DNA of 64,000 bases, from NCBI RefSeq assembly GCF_000419765.1, contig NZ_ATTQ01000009.1, forward strand, positions 124,001 through 188,000. The letters run 5' to 3'. Below are positions 41,361 to 49,583 of this stretch, in pieces. A program made the translations under genes and the position numbers. This DNA comes from Rhizobium mongolense USDA 1844. Its GTDB lineage: Bacteria; Pseudomonadota; Alphaproteobacteria; Rhizobiales; Rhizobiaceae. Position 1 is the stretch's first letter. Each line of letters opens with the position of its first letter. The notes under the pieces are model-generated. The model had not been told where the DNA came from. It did no database searches and saw only the letters and a list, made by a program, of their open reading frames with translations.

Positions 41361-43682
41361 TCAAAGATGGGGAAGAGAAAAGATCAGCTCATGTGTTCCC
41401 GCTCGAAGGACGGCTTCCCCCATGACAGGCTCGCCGTTAAGCAGCGGGTTCTGATGCCGTCGTCCGGGCTGGAATCGACCGACGCAGCCTTCTGGAAGCG
41501 TCACTTTATAGGTGACCCTGTTGCCGCTGCACTCCCATCGAGCTTCAATTCGACCTTGACGCACGTCATGATAGGCGGTGACGGGCGAGAGCGCGGCAAT
41601 CGGCGCTGGATCGACGATGACCTCGGAAAAACCAGGCGCGCTTCGGCTTGGCGAGATGCCCGCGACGCTCTCAAACAGCCATTGGCACACGGCGCCATAG
41701 GCATAATGGTTGTAGCTGTTCATGTCAGGCTCGTAGATCGTGCCGTCCGGCGCCATTGAATCCCAGCGCTCCCAGATCGTGGTTGCGCCCTTGGACACCT
41801 GATAGAGCCAGCCCGGAACCTCCTCCTGCAGGAACACCTTTTCGGCAAGGTCGTCCAATCCGAGCTTCGTCAAAGCCGGCAGCAGGGCGGGGGTGCCTAT
41901 GAAACCCGTGCCGATCTTGTAGTCCGCATCGATGATCACCTGTCTGAAGTGCTGCTTGGCAGCCTCATGGTGCGCAGCCGGGACCAGGTCGTATAGGAAC
42001 GCCAGCGCGTAAGACGTCTGGTCGTTATGTGCAATGCGTCCGGATGGTGCGATGAATTCGTGCGCAAACGCACGTCGAATTTCTGCAGCACGGCCCTTCA
42101 TGCGCGCCTCCAGCGCCCGGTTGCCGAGGATCGCTGCGATCTTCGCCAGCAAGTCGGTGGAGATGAAGTGGTAAAGTGTTGCAGCGCAATCGTCGGCAAC
42201 CGTCGGGCGCGGCTTCCGGTTGTCGCCGATCGGCTGCAGCCAGTCCCCGAATGTGAAGCCGCGGTCGCCCCAGCGGGACGGCGGGCGCACGATCGGACCG
42301 TCCGATATCGACCAGACGAAGTCGACCCAACGCACCATCGCATTCAGGCATTCGCAAAGAACTGCCCGATCCTCGTAATGCGTGTAAAGCACCCAGGGGA
42401 TCACGACGATGGCGTCGCCCCAGCCGGTCGAACCGGCAAATCCCGGAAAGTTTTTCGGATGCAGGCGTGTCGGGTCGGGCGAAAAATGGGAAATGGCACC
42501 ATCCTCACGTTGATCGGCCATCACATCGCGCAGATATTTCCGGAAGAAGGTCTGGCTGTCCGTCAGCCAGCAGGCCGTTGCAGCAAACACCTGAGCGTCG
42601 CCTGTCCAGCCGAGGCGTTCGTCGCGCTGGGGGCAATCGGTCGGGACCTCGATGAAATTGGCGCGCTGTGACCAAATCGTGTTCTGGACAAGCCGGTTGA
42701 CGAGCGCGTTGCCCGACTGGAAGCCGCCGGTCACATTGGGCACGGAGGAGATCGGAACCGACGAGATCGCCAAGATACGTGCATCGCCCCTAGCCGTCAC
42801 TCTGGCATAGCGGAAGCCTTGAAAGCTGAAGTGCGGCGCGTAGGTCTGTTCGCCGTCTCCGCAGAGCGTATAGATCGTATGGGCTTCTGCGGTGCGATAG
42901 TTGCGGTTGTCGAAGTGACGGCCAGGCCCCAAGACTTCCGAATGTTCCACGCGGATTTCTGCGCCTGTTGCCCCGCGGACGGTATAGCGCACATAGCCTC
43001 CGATGTTCTGGCCGAAGTCATAGATCGTTCGCCCTTCCGCGTCGGTCCAACTATCAATCGGAGCGATCGGCGGCAATTCACGCACCGGCGCCGTTTCGTG
43101 CGCGACGAGCAACGCCTTGTCGAATGGCAGCCTCACCGTGCCGTGCGTGTCGGCAAGCCTTTCTTCGCGCGCATCATAGATCTCACCGAAATAGATGCCG
43201 GATTTGCGGATAGGCAGCAGCCCGCTCTGCCACGTGGTATCGGTTGAGACAATGACGCCACTCGGCCCGATCAGGTCTGCAATGGCTGCCGTTTGCTCAC
43301 CCCAGCAATTGGGAATGGCCTTTTGACCCCACATGAGAGGAGACCGGTACCAACCGTCGGCAAGCCAGATCTCGATACGATTCTGGCCAGGCTTGATGAG
43401 GTCTGAGACGTCGTAGCGCTGATAGGCCAGGCGATGATCGTAGCTGGTCCAGCCGGGTGTCAGGAGGTCATTGCCGACCCGTTTGCCATTGATGAAGCAG
43501 CGATAAAGGCCGAGCGCTGAAATGAAAAGTTCGGCAGGCGTCTCTGCGCCATCGCAGTTGAACGTCTTGGCGACAAAACTTGCGGCCGTTCCCTGACCGC
43601 GATCCGACAGCGGTGCGATCATATCGCTGGTCCAGTCGCGTGAAACCAGATTGACGCTGGCAGCCATCGGCTGAAAATTCAT
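41361..43682 (-). CDS. Alpha-L-rhamnosidase (GH78)
   Basis: A 773-residue glycoside hydrolase removing terminal alpha-L-rhamnose. An N-terminal carbohydrate-binding sandwich (LGLYRCFINGKRVGNDLLTPGWTSY region, YQRYDVSDLIKPGQN) precedes the (alpha/alpha)6 catalytic domain. PTDCPQRDERLGWTGDAQVF carries the conserved acidic catalytic cluster; TTIWERWDSMAPDG and SYNHYAYGAVCQWL complete the fold. No signal peptide is visible, so it probably acts inside the cell on imported rhamnosides. ATG 43682 is used because its GGAGGA site overlaps the earlier ATG at 43694. First gene of a five-gene operon. Confidence 0.92.
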   Translation of the reverse strand: MNFQPMAASVNLVSRDWTSDMIAPLSDRGQGTAASFVAKTFNCDGAETPAELFISALGLYRCFINGKRVGNDLLTPGWTSYDHRLAYQRYDVSDLIKPGQNRIEIWLADGWYRSPLMWGQKAIPNCWGEQTAAIADLIGPSGVIVSTDTTWQSGLLPIRKSGIYFGEIYDAREERLADTHGTVRLPFDKALLVAHETAPVRELPPIAPIDSWTDAEGRTIYDFGQNIGGYVRYTVRGATGAEIRVEHSEVLGPGRHFDNRNYRTAEAHTIYTLCGDGEQTYAPHFSFQGFRYARVTARGDARILAISSVPISSVPNVTGGFQSGNALVNRLVQNTIWSQRANFIEVPTDCPQRDERLGWTGDAQVFAATACWLTDSQTFFRKYLRDVMADQREDGAISHFSPDPTRLHPKNFPGFAGSTGWGDAIVVIPWVLYTHYEDRAVLCECLNAMVRWVDFVWSISDGPIVRPPSRWGDRGFTFGDWLQPIGDNRKPRPTVADDCAATLYHFISTDLLAKIAAILGNRALEARMKGRAAEIRRAFAHEFIAPSGRIAHNDQTSYALAFLYDLVPAAHHEAAKQHFRQVIIDADYKIGTGFIGTPALLPALTKLGLDDLAEKVFLQEEVPGWLYQVSKGATTIWERWDSMAPDGTIYEPDMNSYNHYAYGAVCQWLFESVAGISPSRSAPGFSEVIVDPAPIAALSPVTAYHDVRQGRIEARWECSGNRVTYKVTLPEGCVGRFQPGRRHQNPLLNGEPVMGEAVLRAGTHELIFSLPHL

Positions 43683-43700
43683 CAGGTCCTCCACATTTTT

Positions 43701-43730
43701 TGTAGAACGTTCTTCGTATAACGTTCTACA
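43701..43730. promoter_or_regulatory. Double LacI-type operator upstream of the rhamnosidase operon
   Basis: TGTAGAACGTT and AACGTTCTACA form a perfect 11+11 inverted repeat with an 8-base spacer. The left half itself contains the palindrome AGAACGTTCT, with the central CG typical of LacI-family operators, and the right half holds a near-palindrome around AACGTT. It begins 19 bases from the rhamnosidase ATG, a repressor position. Confidence 0.75.
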
Positions 43731-43822
43731 TTTTTTTCAGAAGCGCAATAGATATTTTGCGACCGGTCTGCCATGGTGATTTGGTGAGGCTTTAGGGCCT
43801 GCAGATCGAATCTGAGGATTTC

Positions 43823-44866
43823 ATGCCAATCAAAGAGAAGTCGAAGCCCGCAAAGCGCGATCGTGTGACGATACGGACGGTTGCTGCGCATGCAGGTGTG
43901 TCTGTCGCGGCGGTTTCGAAAGTCATGCGAAATGCATATGGTGTGAGCGAGAACCTTCGCGCCAAGGTGACCGGGTCGATTGAAGAACTGGGTTATCGGC
44001 CGTCAAGGACCGCACGCGGCCTGCGCGGTCGTACGTTCACGATCGGGTTGCTCCTTGTCGACATACGCAATCCCTTCCTGCCCGAAGTCATCGACGGCGT
44101 GAATGGCGTCCTGGCGCCGTCGCACTACCAGGCAATGATCGGCGTCGGCGAGGGCCGCATGCAACTGGAGGCCTCGCTTATCGAATCTATGATCGACTAT
44201 AAGATGGATGGGCTCATCCTCGTCGCTCCTCGCCTTCCTACTGAAATCATTGCGGAATTCGCAGCACAAGTTCCGATCGTGGCTGTCGGCTATCATGATC
44301 CGAAAGCAAAGACCTTCGACACGGTCAACACCGATGACCAGCGAGGGGCAGAAATTGCGGTAGAGGCATTGCTGAAGTGTGGTTATCGCGACATCGAAAT
44401 GCTCAGCCTGGGAGCCCGCGAAGGTCACAAGGTCTCCGTCGTGCGCCAGCGTGAAATCGGATACCGGCGCGCCATGCTGTGTGCCGGACTGAGCTCCTCA
44501 GCACCGATCAGCCACATTCCTGTCCATTCCCCTAAGCGCGAGGAGGCAATGCGGGTGTTCCTGGCGCGAAGCGATCGGCCCCGTGCCGTCTTCTGCTGGA
44601 GCGATCTTGATGCGATTACGCTTTTGAGCGCAGCCGCGGACATGGGCGTGCGGGTACCCGAAGACCTGGCGGTCGTGGGCTATGACAATTCGACGACCGC
44701 AGCTCTTAGCCTGGTCAATCTGGCAAGCATCGACCAGTCGGGCAGGGAGCTCGGTGAAGCAGCGACGCGAACGCTTTTGTCCAGGATCGAGGGGCGTAGC
44801 GATCCGGAGCATCTTCTGCTGATGCCCTCGTTGGTCAACAGGAAGAGCTTAATTCGTTCTGGGTAA
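43823..44866 (+). CDS. LacI-family repressor of the rhamnoside operon (predicted)
   Basis: A 347-residue regulator: N-terminal LacI helix-turn-helix (VTIRTVAAHAGVSVAAVSKVMRN, hinge LGYRPSRTARGLRG) and a periplasmic-binding-like effector domain (TIGLLLVDIRNPFLPEVIDGV, DGLILVAPR, AVFCWSDLDAITLLSAAADMGVRVPEDLAVVGYDNS). GAGGATT precedes the ATG. It is divergent from the rhamnosidase gene with the LacI-type operators between, so local control, probably induced by L-rhamnose or a rhamnoside, is inferred. Confidence 0.88.
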   Translation: MPIKEKSKPAKRDRVTIRTVAAHAGVSVAAVSKVMRNAYGVSENLRAKVTGSIEELGYRPSRTARGLRGRTFTIGLLLVDIRNPFLPEVIDGVNGVLAPSHYQAMIGVGEGRMQLEASLIESMIDYKMDGLILVAPRLPTEIIAEFAAQVPIVAVGYHDPKAKTFDTVNTDDQRGAEIAVEALLKCGYRDIEMLSLGAREGHKVSVVRQREIGYRRAMLCAGLSSSAPISHIPVHSPKREEAMRVFLARSDRPRAVFCWSDLDAITLLSAAADMGVRVPEDLAVVGYDNSTTAALSLVNLASIDQSGRELGEAATRTLLSRIEGRSDPEHLLLMPSLVNRKSLIRSG

Positions 44867-45102
44867 CCCTGACGCTTCTTGCCGTTATGAAGCAAGCCGC
44901 CGCAGAGAGTTTGCCTGCAAATGGGGAATGACAGGAAGTGGGTCAACGACGATCCTGCAGTTCTTGCTACCATGAGCTAAAGCCTGAACCATTCGTTTTT
45001 AGAAATCTGCCGAACCACTTATTTGTAGATCCTTTTTCGAGATTCCCTCGAAGGGAAACACAACGCAGAATCTTGCTGCCGCTCGGCCGTTTCTCCGTTA
45101 TG

Positions 45103-45123
45103 CGCAAGAGTAGATCTCTTGCG
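45103..45123. terminator. Hairpin between LacI gene and cysG
   Basis: CGCAAGAG-TAGAT-CTCTTGCG, a perfect 8-bp stem about 25 bases after the cysG stop on the minus strand. It lacks a T tract. A factor-assisted terminator for the nitrate operon is possible. The rest of 44867-45147 holds nothing recognisable. Confidence 0.4.
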
Positions 45124-45147
45124 GGTGCAGCAGTTGAAAGGCACCTA

Positions 45148-46614
45148 TCAAGACGCAGCGGCCGACAAAGGGGCTGCGTGCGCGGCGCGTTGCCGGCCGG
45201 CAAAAACATCACCGACTGCGATCAGGACGGGGTTTTCGTAGCCGACCTCGCTGATGCCTTCGGCAAGCCCTGCAAGGTTCCCATGCCACTGACGCTGCGT
45301 CGTGCGGCTCACGTCGCTCATGATGACGGCTGGCGTTTCGGGCGACAGGCCTTCGGCGATCAGCCGGTCGGCAATGAGCGGCGCTGTTCTCCCGCCCATA
45401 TAAAAGACGGTGGTCGTATGCGGATCGGCAGCGGTGGCCCAATCGACATCCATCGGCAATCCGCCATGGCGGGAATGGCCGGTGATGAAGCGCACAGATT
45501 GGGCGTGCTCGCGATGGGTCAGCGAAATGCCGAGGCGTGAGGCCATCGCGCTTGCGGCCGTGATGCCGGGAATGACGTCGACCGGAATGTTCTCGCGATC
45601 AAGATGAGCGATTTCTTCGCCGGCGCGGCCGAAGATCATGGGATCGCCGGCCTTGAGACGGACGACGCGCTTGCCCGCCTTTGCAAGTTTTACCATCATC
45701 GCGTTGATGTCTTCCTGGCGGCAGCTGGTGCGGCCGCCGCGCTTGCCGACCAGCATGCGCTTGGCCTCGCGGCGCGCGAGTTCCAGCACCTCGGTGGAAA
45801 CGAGATCATCGAAAAGGATGACGTCGGCGGCCTGCAGCGCGCGAACCGCCTTCAGCGTCAGAAGCTCGGCATCGCCAGGCCCCGCGCCGACGAGCGTGAC
45901 GCGTCCGATTGTGCTTGTTGTGGACTTCAAGCCCCGAGCGGCAAGCAAAAGCTGCTCCTCGGGATGGTTGACAGCAGAACCGTCGAAAGCCATGTCGGCG
46001 AATTTTTCCCAAAAAAGTCGCCGCGCGGAAGCGGTTTCAAGGAGCCCGTTGACCTTGCCGCGTATCGACTGGGCAAGTCCAGCCCAGGATTTCAGCGTGC
46101 GCGGGAGCAAGGTCTCGATCTTGCGGCGGATGGTCTGGGCAAGAATGGGTGCTGCGCCATCCGTCGAGATTGCAACAACGACAGGCGAGCGGTTGACGAT
46201 CGATCCGAACTGGAACTGGCAGAAATGAGGCTTGTCGATGACATTGACCGGGACGCCCGTCGCGCATGCCGCGTCGAAGAAGCGCCCAGCTTCAATCTCG
46301 TCGTCGCAGTCGGCAATTGCAATGGCAGCGCCCGTCAGACCTTCCACCTGCCAATGCCTCGGATGATGGATCAGTCTGGCCGCGGCGTGCTCGAGATTGC
46401 GGTCAAGAAGCGCCTTGAAGGTGTCGCTCAGCGTTTCGGCGTAGATTTCGACATGAGCGCCGCAGGCGGCAAGAAGTTCCGCCTTCCAGGCGCAGGCGTC
46501 GGAGCCGCCGGCCACCACGCACCTCTTGCCTTCAAGCCCCCAGAAGACGGGCAGCTTTGCAAGCGGCTCCATGCGGGCAGGATTGTCATTCCGCGGCTGC
46601 TGCAAGACATCCAT
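45148..46614 (-). CDS. cysG: Siroheme synthase CysG (fused methyltransferase, dehydrogenase and chelatase)
   Basis: Makes siroheme for the nitrite reductase upstream in the same operon. The 488-residue protein joins an N-terminal precorrin-2 dehydrogenase/ferrochelatase (about 20-225: GKRCVVAGGSDACAWKAELL, PHFCQFQFGSIVNRSPVVVAISTDGAAP) to a C-terminal uroporphyrinogen-III methyltransferase (about 240-480: VTLVGAGPGDAELLTLKA, LKAGDPMIFGRAGEE, PGITAASAMASRLGISLTHR). The NAD loop reads GGSDACAWK rather than the usual GGGxVAxRK. Start 46614 has AGGGGA upstream and overlaps nasA by 29 bases; 46572 is an alternative. Confidence 0.94.
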   Translation of the reverse strand: MDVLQQPRNDNPARMEPLAKLPVFWGLEGKRCVVAGGSDACAWKAELLAACGAHVEIYAETLSDTFKALLDRNLEHAAARLIHHPRHWQVEGLTGAAIAIADCDDEIEAGRFFDAACATGVPVNVIDKPHFCQFQFGSIVNRSPVVVAISTDGAAPILAQTIRRKIETLLPRTLKSWAGLAQSIRGKVNGLLETASARRLFWEKFADMAFDGSAVNHPEEQLLLAARGLKSTTSTIGRVTLVGAGPGDAELLTLKAVRALQAADVILFDDLVSTEVLELARREAKRMLVGKRGGRTSCRQEDINAMMVKLAKAGKRVVRLKAGDPMIFGRAGEEIAHLDRENIPVDVIPGITAASAMASRLGISLTHREHAQSVRFITGHSRHGGLPMDVDWATAADPHTTTVFYMGGRTAPLIADRLIAEGLSPETPAVIMSDVSRTTQRQWHGNLAGLAEGISEVGYENPVLIAVGDVFAGRQRAAHAAPLSAAAS

Positions 46615-49243
46615 CGATGATCCCCTTGATTTCGGCGCGGCAGGAGCCGCAGTTGGTGCCGGCGTTGAGCTCTTTGCCGACTGCCTCGACGCTGTGGCAG
46701 CCGCCGCGCACCGCCGCGACGATCTGATTGACGCCGACGGCGAAGCAGGAACAGACCGTGGCACCTGGGTCCGGCTTGTCGGCGCCCGGCCGGCCGGCGA
46801 CAAGCCCAAAGCGCTTGCGCAAGTCGCCATGTTCGGCGGCAAGCTGTGAGATCGCCCAGTTGCGAGCGACGGCGACCGGTTCGCGGGCGAGGAACAGCGC
46901 AGCAAGCAGGCGCGTGCCGTCGAAGAAGGCGAGTCGCAGATCGCCGGATTGCTGATCCGCGTAGCCGAGCGGCTCGATCTCGGCAGGAATACCAAAGGTG
47001 CTGCGGCACCAGCCGCACCAGTCTTCGACCGCGTGGTCGAAGGCGAGTTCCAGTCGCCAGCCGCCATCTGCTTTCGCCAAGGCCCAATAGGCGGCACCAA
47101 GGCTTTGCGGTTTGCTCGCCGAGACTGCAAAGCCGTAGCGGACGGCCTTCAATGGCCGGGCGGCGACGGCGATGTTCTTGGAGGCAGGCTGGCCGGAGAA
47201 CGGATCGGTGAGCGGGGCAACCACTGCATCGATGCGAGCCTTGGCGGCAAATTGATCGTTCCAGTGCATGGGAACGAAAATGCTGCCGCGGGCCTGGCGC
47301 TCGGTGATCAGCGCGCGCACGAGGGCCTTTCCCTGCGGGCTTTCAATTTCGACCAGACCGGCATTGCCGATACCGATTTCCATCGCATCTCGGGGGTGTA
47401 GTTCAGCAAAGGGTTCGGCGATATGGGCCGAAAGGCGCGCACTTTTGCCAGTGCGCGTCATCGTGTGCCACTGGTCGCGGATACGTCCGGTGTTAAGCGT
47501 GAAGGGGTAGTCGGCGCTGGTGCGGTCGGATGCGGGCGGCTCAACCGGCACGAAGCGTGCCTTGCGATCGGGATGAAAAAAGCTGCCCTTCGCAAAGAAA
47601 CGGGTCACAGCCCTCTCGTCGCCGGTGGGCTGCGGCCACTGAAAGGGTGTCATCGCGTCATAGGCAGCTTTCTCGATGCCGGCATAGGCGCCGATGTCGA
47701 AATCGCGGTTGCCACTGTTTTCGAAGGCGGAAAGCGCAGCATGTTCATCGAAAATGTCTGCTGGAGAGGCAAAGGCGAACGCATCGGCAAAACCCATGCG
47801 GCGTGCGACCTCGGCCAATTGCCACCAATCCGCGCGTGCATCGCCGGGGGCGTCGATAAAGGAACGCTGGCGGGAAATGCGGCGTTCGGAATTGGTGACT
47901 GTGCCGCTCTTTTCTCCCCAGCCAAGAGAGGGCAGCAATACGTGGGCATGGCGGGCGGTGTCTGTCGTCGTGAGAATATCCGAGACGACGACGAAAGGGC
48001 AGGCCCTGATCGCGGCCTCGACGGCAGAGGCATCCGGCAGCGAGACCACCGGGTTCGTCGCCATGATCCAGAGCGCCTTGATGCGGCCATCGCCGACTGC
48101 CTTGAACATGTCGACGGCCTTCAGACCCGGCTTTTCGGCAATTGCCGGCGACTGCCAGAAGCGCTGCACGCGATCGCGGTCTTGTGCGCTCTCAATCGCC
48201 ATGTGGGCGGCAAGCATGTTCGCCAGTCCGCCAACCTCACGGCCGCCCATCGCGTTCGGTTGGCCCGTGAGCGAGAAGGGACCCATGCCCGGCTTGCCGA
48301 TGCGTCCGGTGGCGAGGTGACAGTTGATGATGGCGTTGACCTTGTCGGTCCCTGACGAGGATTGGTTGACGCCCTGGCTGTAGCAGGTGACGGTCTTTTC
48401 GGTCGCCTCGAAGAGGCGATAGAATTCGCGAATCTGCATTGCCGGTAAGCCGGTGAGCTCCAGTATCTCGTTGAAGGAGACACCAGAGGCGGATACAAAA
48501 GCCTCGGCAAAGCCGTTCGTGTGTTCGGCTACATAATTCTGGTCGATGGCATTGTTTGCGATCAGGTGCTCGAAGAGGCCGAGGAAAAGAGCCACATCGC
48601 CGTCCGGCCGGATCGCTAGGTGCAGATCTGCGATGTCGGCAGTCATCGTCCGGCGCGGATCGATGACGACGACCTTCATGCCGGGACGCGCCGCCTTGGC
48701 AGCCGCCAGCCGCTGATAGATGACCGGATGGCACCAGGCGAGGTTGGACCCGGTAAGGATCACCAGATCGGCCACTTCCAGATCCTCATAGGTCCCGGGC
48801 ACGGTATCGGCGCCGAAGGCGCGGCGGTGGCCGGCGACGGAAGATGACATGCACAGGCGCGAGTTGGTGTCGATGTTGGCCGAGCCGATGAAACCCTTCA
48901 TCAGCTTGTTGGCGACGTAATAGTCCTCGGTCAGCAACTGGCCGGAGACATAAAAGGCGACGGAGTCAGGCCCGTGCTCGGCAATGGCATCCGAAAAGCG
49001 CTGCGCCACGAGATCAAGAGCCTCATTCCATCCGGCCCGCCGTCCCGCGATCTGCGGATGCAATACGCGTCCGTCGAGATCGATCGTTTCGGCGAGCGCC
49101 GAGCCCTTCGAGCACAGCCGCCCGAAATTGGCCGGATGGTCCGGGTCGCCCTTGACGGACACATTGCCGTCATCTGCGATCTTGGCGATCACCCCGCAGC
49201 CGACGCCGCAGTAGGGACAGGTCGTCTTGATCTCTTTTGCCAT
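46586..49243 (-). CDS. nasA: Assimilatory nitrate reductase, molybdopterin catalytic subunit
   Basis: Cytoplasmic reduction of nitrate to nitrite. The 885-residue protein opens with the [4Fe-4S] motif TCPYCGVGCGVIAK and LCSKGSAL, then bis-MGD binding regions (STNIDTNSRLCMSS-like block, YSQGVNQSSSGTDKVNAI, GPFSLTGQPNAMGGREVGGL). A C-terminal BFD-type [2Fe-2S] domain (CSCFAVGVNQIV to AGTNCGSCRAEIKG) is fused, as in Klebsiella-type NasA. The start abuts the nirD stop with no gap; the end overlaps cysG. Confidence 0.95.
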   Translation of the reverse strand: MAKEIKTTCPYCGVGCGVIAKIADDGNVSVKGDPDHPANFGRLCSKGSALAETIDLDGRVLHPQIAGRRAGWNEALDLVAQRFSDAIAEHGPDSVAFYVSGQLLTEDYYVANKLMKGFIGSANIDTNSRLCMSSSVAGHRRAFGADTVPGTYEDLEVADLVILTGSNLAWCHPVIYQRLAAAKAARPGMKVVVIDPRRTMTADIADLHLAIRPDGDVALFLGLFEHLIANNAIDQNYVAEHTNGFAEAFVSASGVSFNEILELTGLPAMQIREFYRLFEATEKTVTCYSQGVNQSSSGTDKVNAIINCHLATGRIGKPGMGPFSLTGQPNAMGGREVGGLANMLAAHMAIESAQDRDRVQRFWQSPAIAEKPGLKAVDMFKAVGDGRIKALWIMATNPVVSLPDASAVEAAIRACPFVVVSDILTTTDTARHAHVLLPSLGWGEKSGTVTNSERRISRQRSFIDAPGDARADWWQLAEVARRMGFADAFAFASPADIFDEHAALSAFENSGNRDFDIGAYAGIEKAAYDAMTPFQWPQPTGDERAVTRFFAKGSFFHPDRKARFVPVEPPASDRTSADYPFTLNTGRIRDQWHTMTRTGKSARLSAHIAEPFAELHPRDAMEIGIGNAGLVEIESPQGKALVRALITERQARGSIFVPMHWNDQFAAKARIDAVVAPLTDPFSGQPASKNIAVAARPLKAVRYGFAVSASKPQSLGAAYWALAKADGGWRLELAFDHAVEDWCGWCRSTFGIPAEIEPLGYADQQSGDLRLAFFDGTRLLAALFLAREPVAVARNWAISQLAAEHGDLRKRFGLVAGRPGADKPDPGATVCSCFAVGVNQIVAAVRGGCHSVEAVGKELNAGTNCGSCRAEIKGIIDGCLAAAAE

Positions 49244-49573
49244 CTATTCCGCCGCCATCATCAAGCTTTCGAGGGCGATGAAGAGGGCGCCGTCCTGGTT
49301 GCGGACCGGAATGGTCCGCACCGCGCCCTCATCGGCGCCAAGCGCCTTGCCGGTCTCGAGCGAGATGACCCAGTTGTGCAGCGGGCAGGTGACCGCCTTG
49401 GCATGCACGATACCCTGGCTGAGAGGGCCGCCCTTGTGGGGGCAGTGATCTTCTATGGCGAAGACCTCGTTTTCAGCCGTCCGGAAGACGGCGATCTTGC
49501 CTTGCGGCGTCTTCACGCAACGCGCTCCGCGCAGCGGGATCTCGGAGATATCACCGATTGCAATCCAGTTCAT
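49244..49573 (-). CDS. nirD: Nitrite reductase [NAD(P)H] small subunit
   Basis: A 109-residue Rieske-like subunit of assimilatory nitrite reductase. The frame is open to 49732, but ATG 49573, preceded by GGAGA, starts the conserved MNWIAIGDISEIP. The CPHKGGPL and CPLHNW segments keep the Cys-His pairs of a Rieske fold, which many enteric NirD proteins lack, so it probably holds a [2Fe-2S] centre. It lies 10 bases after nirB and directly abuts nasA. Confidence 0.94.
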   Translation of the reverse strand: MNWIAIGDISEIPLRGARCVKTPQGKIAVFRTAENEVFAIEDHCPHKGGPLSQGIVHAKAVTCPLHNWVISLETGKALGADEGAVRTIPVRNQDGALFIALESLMMAAE

Positions 49574-49583
49574 GCTGATCTCC

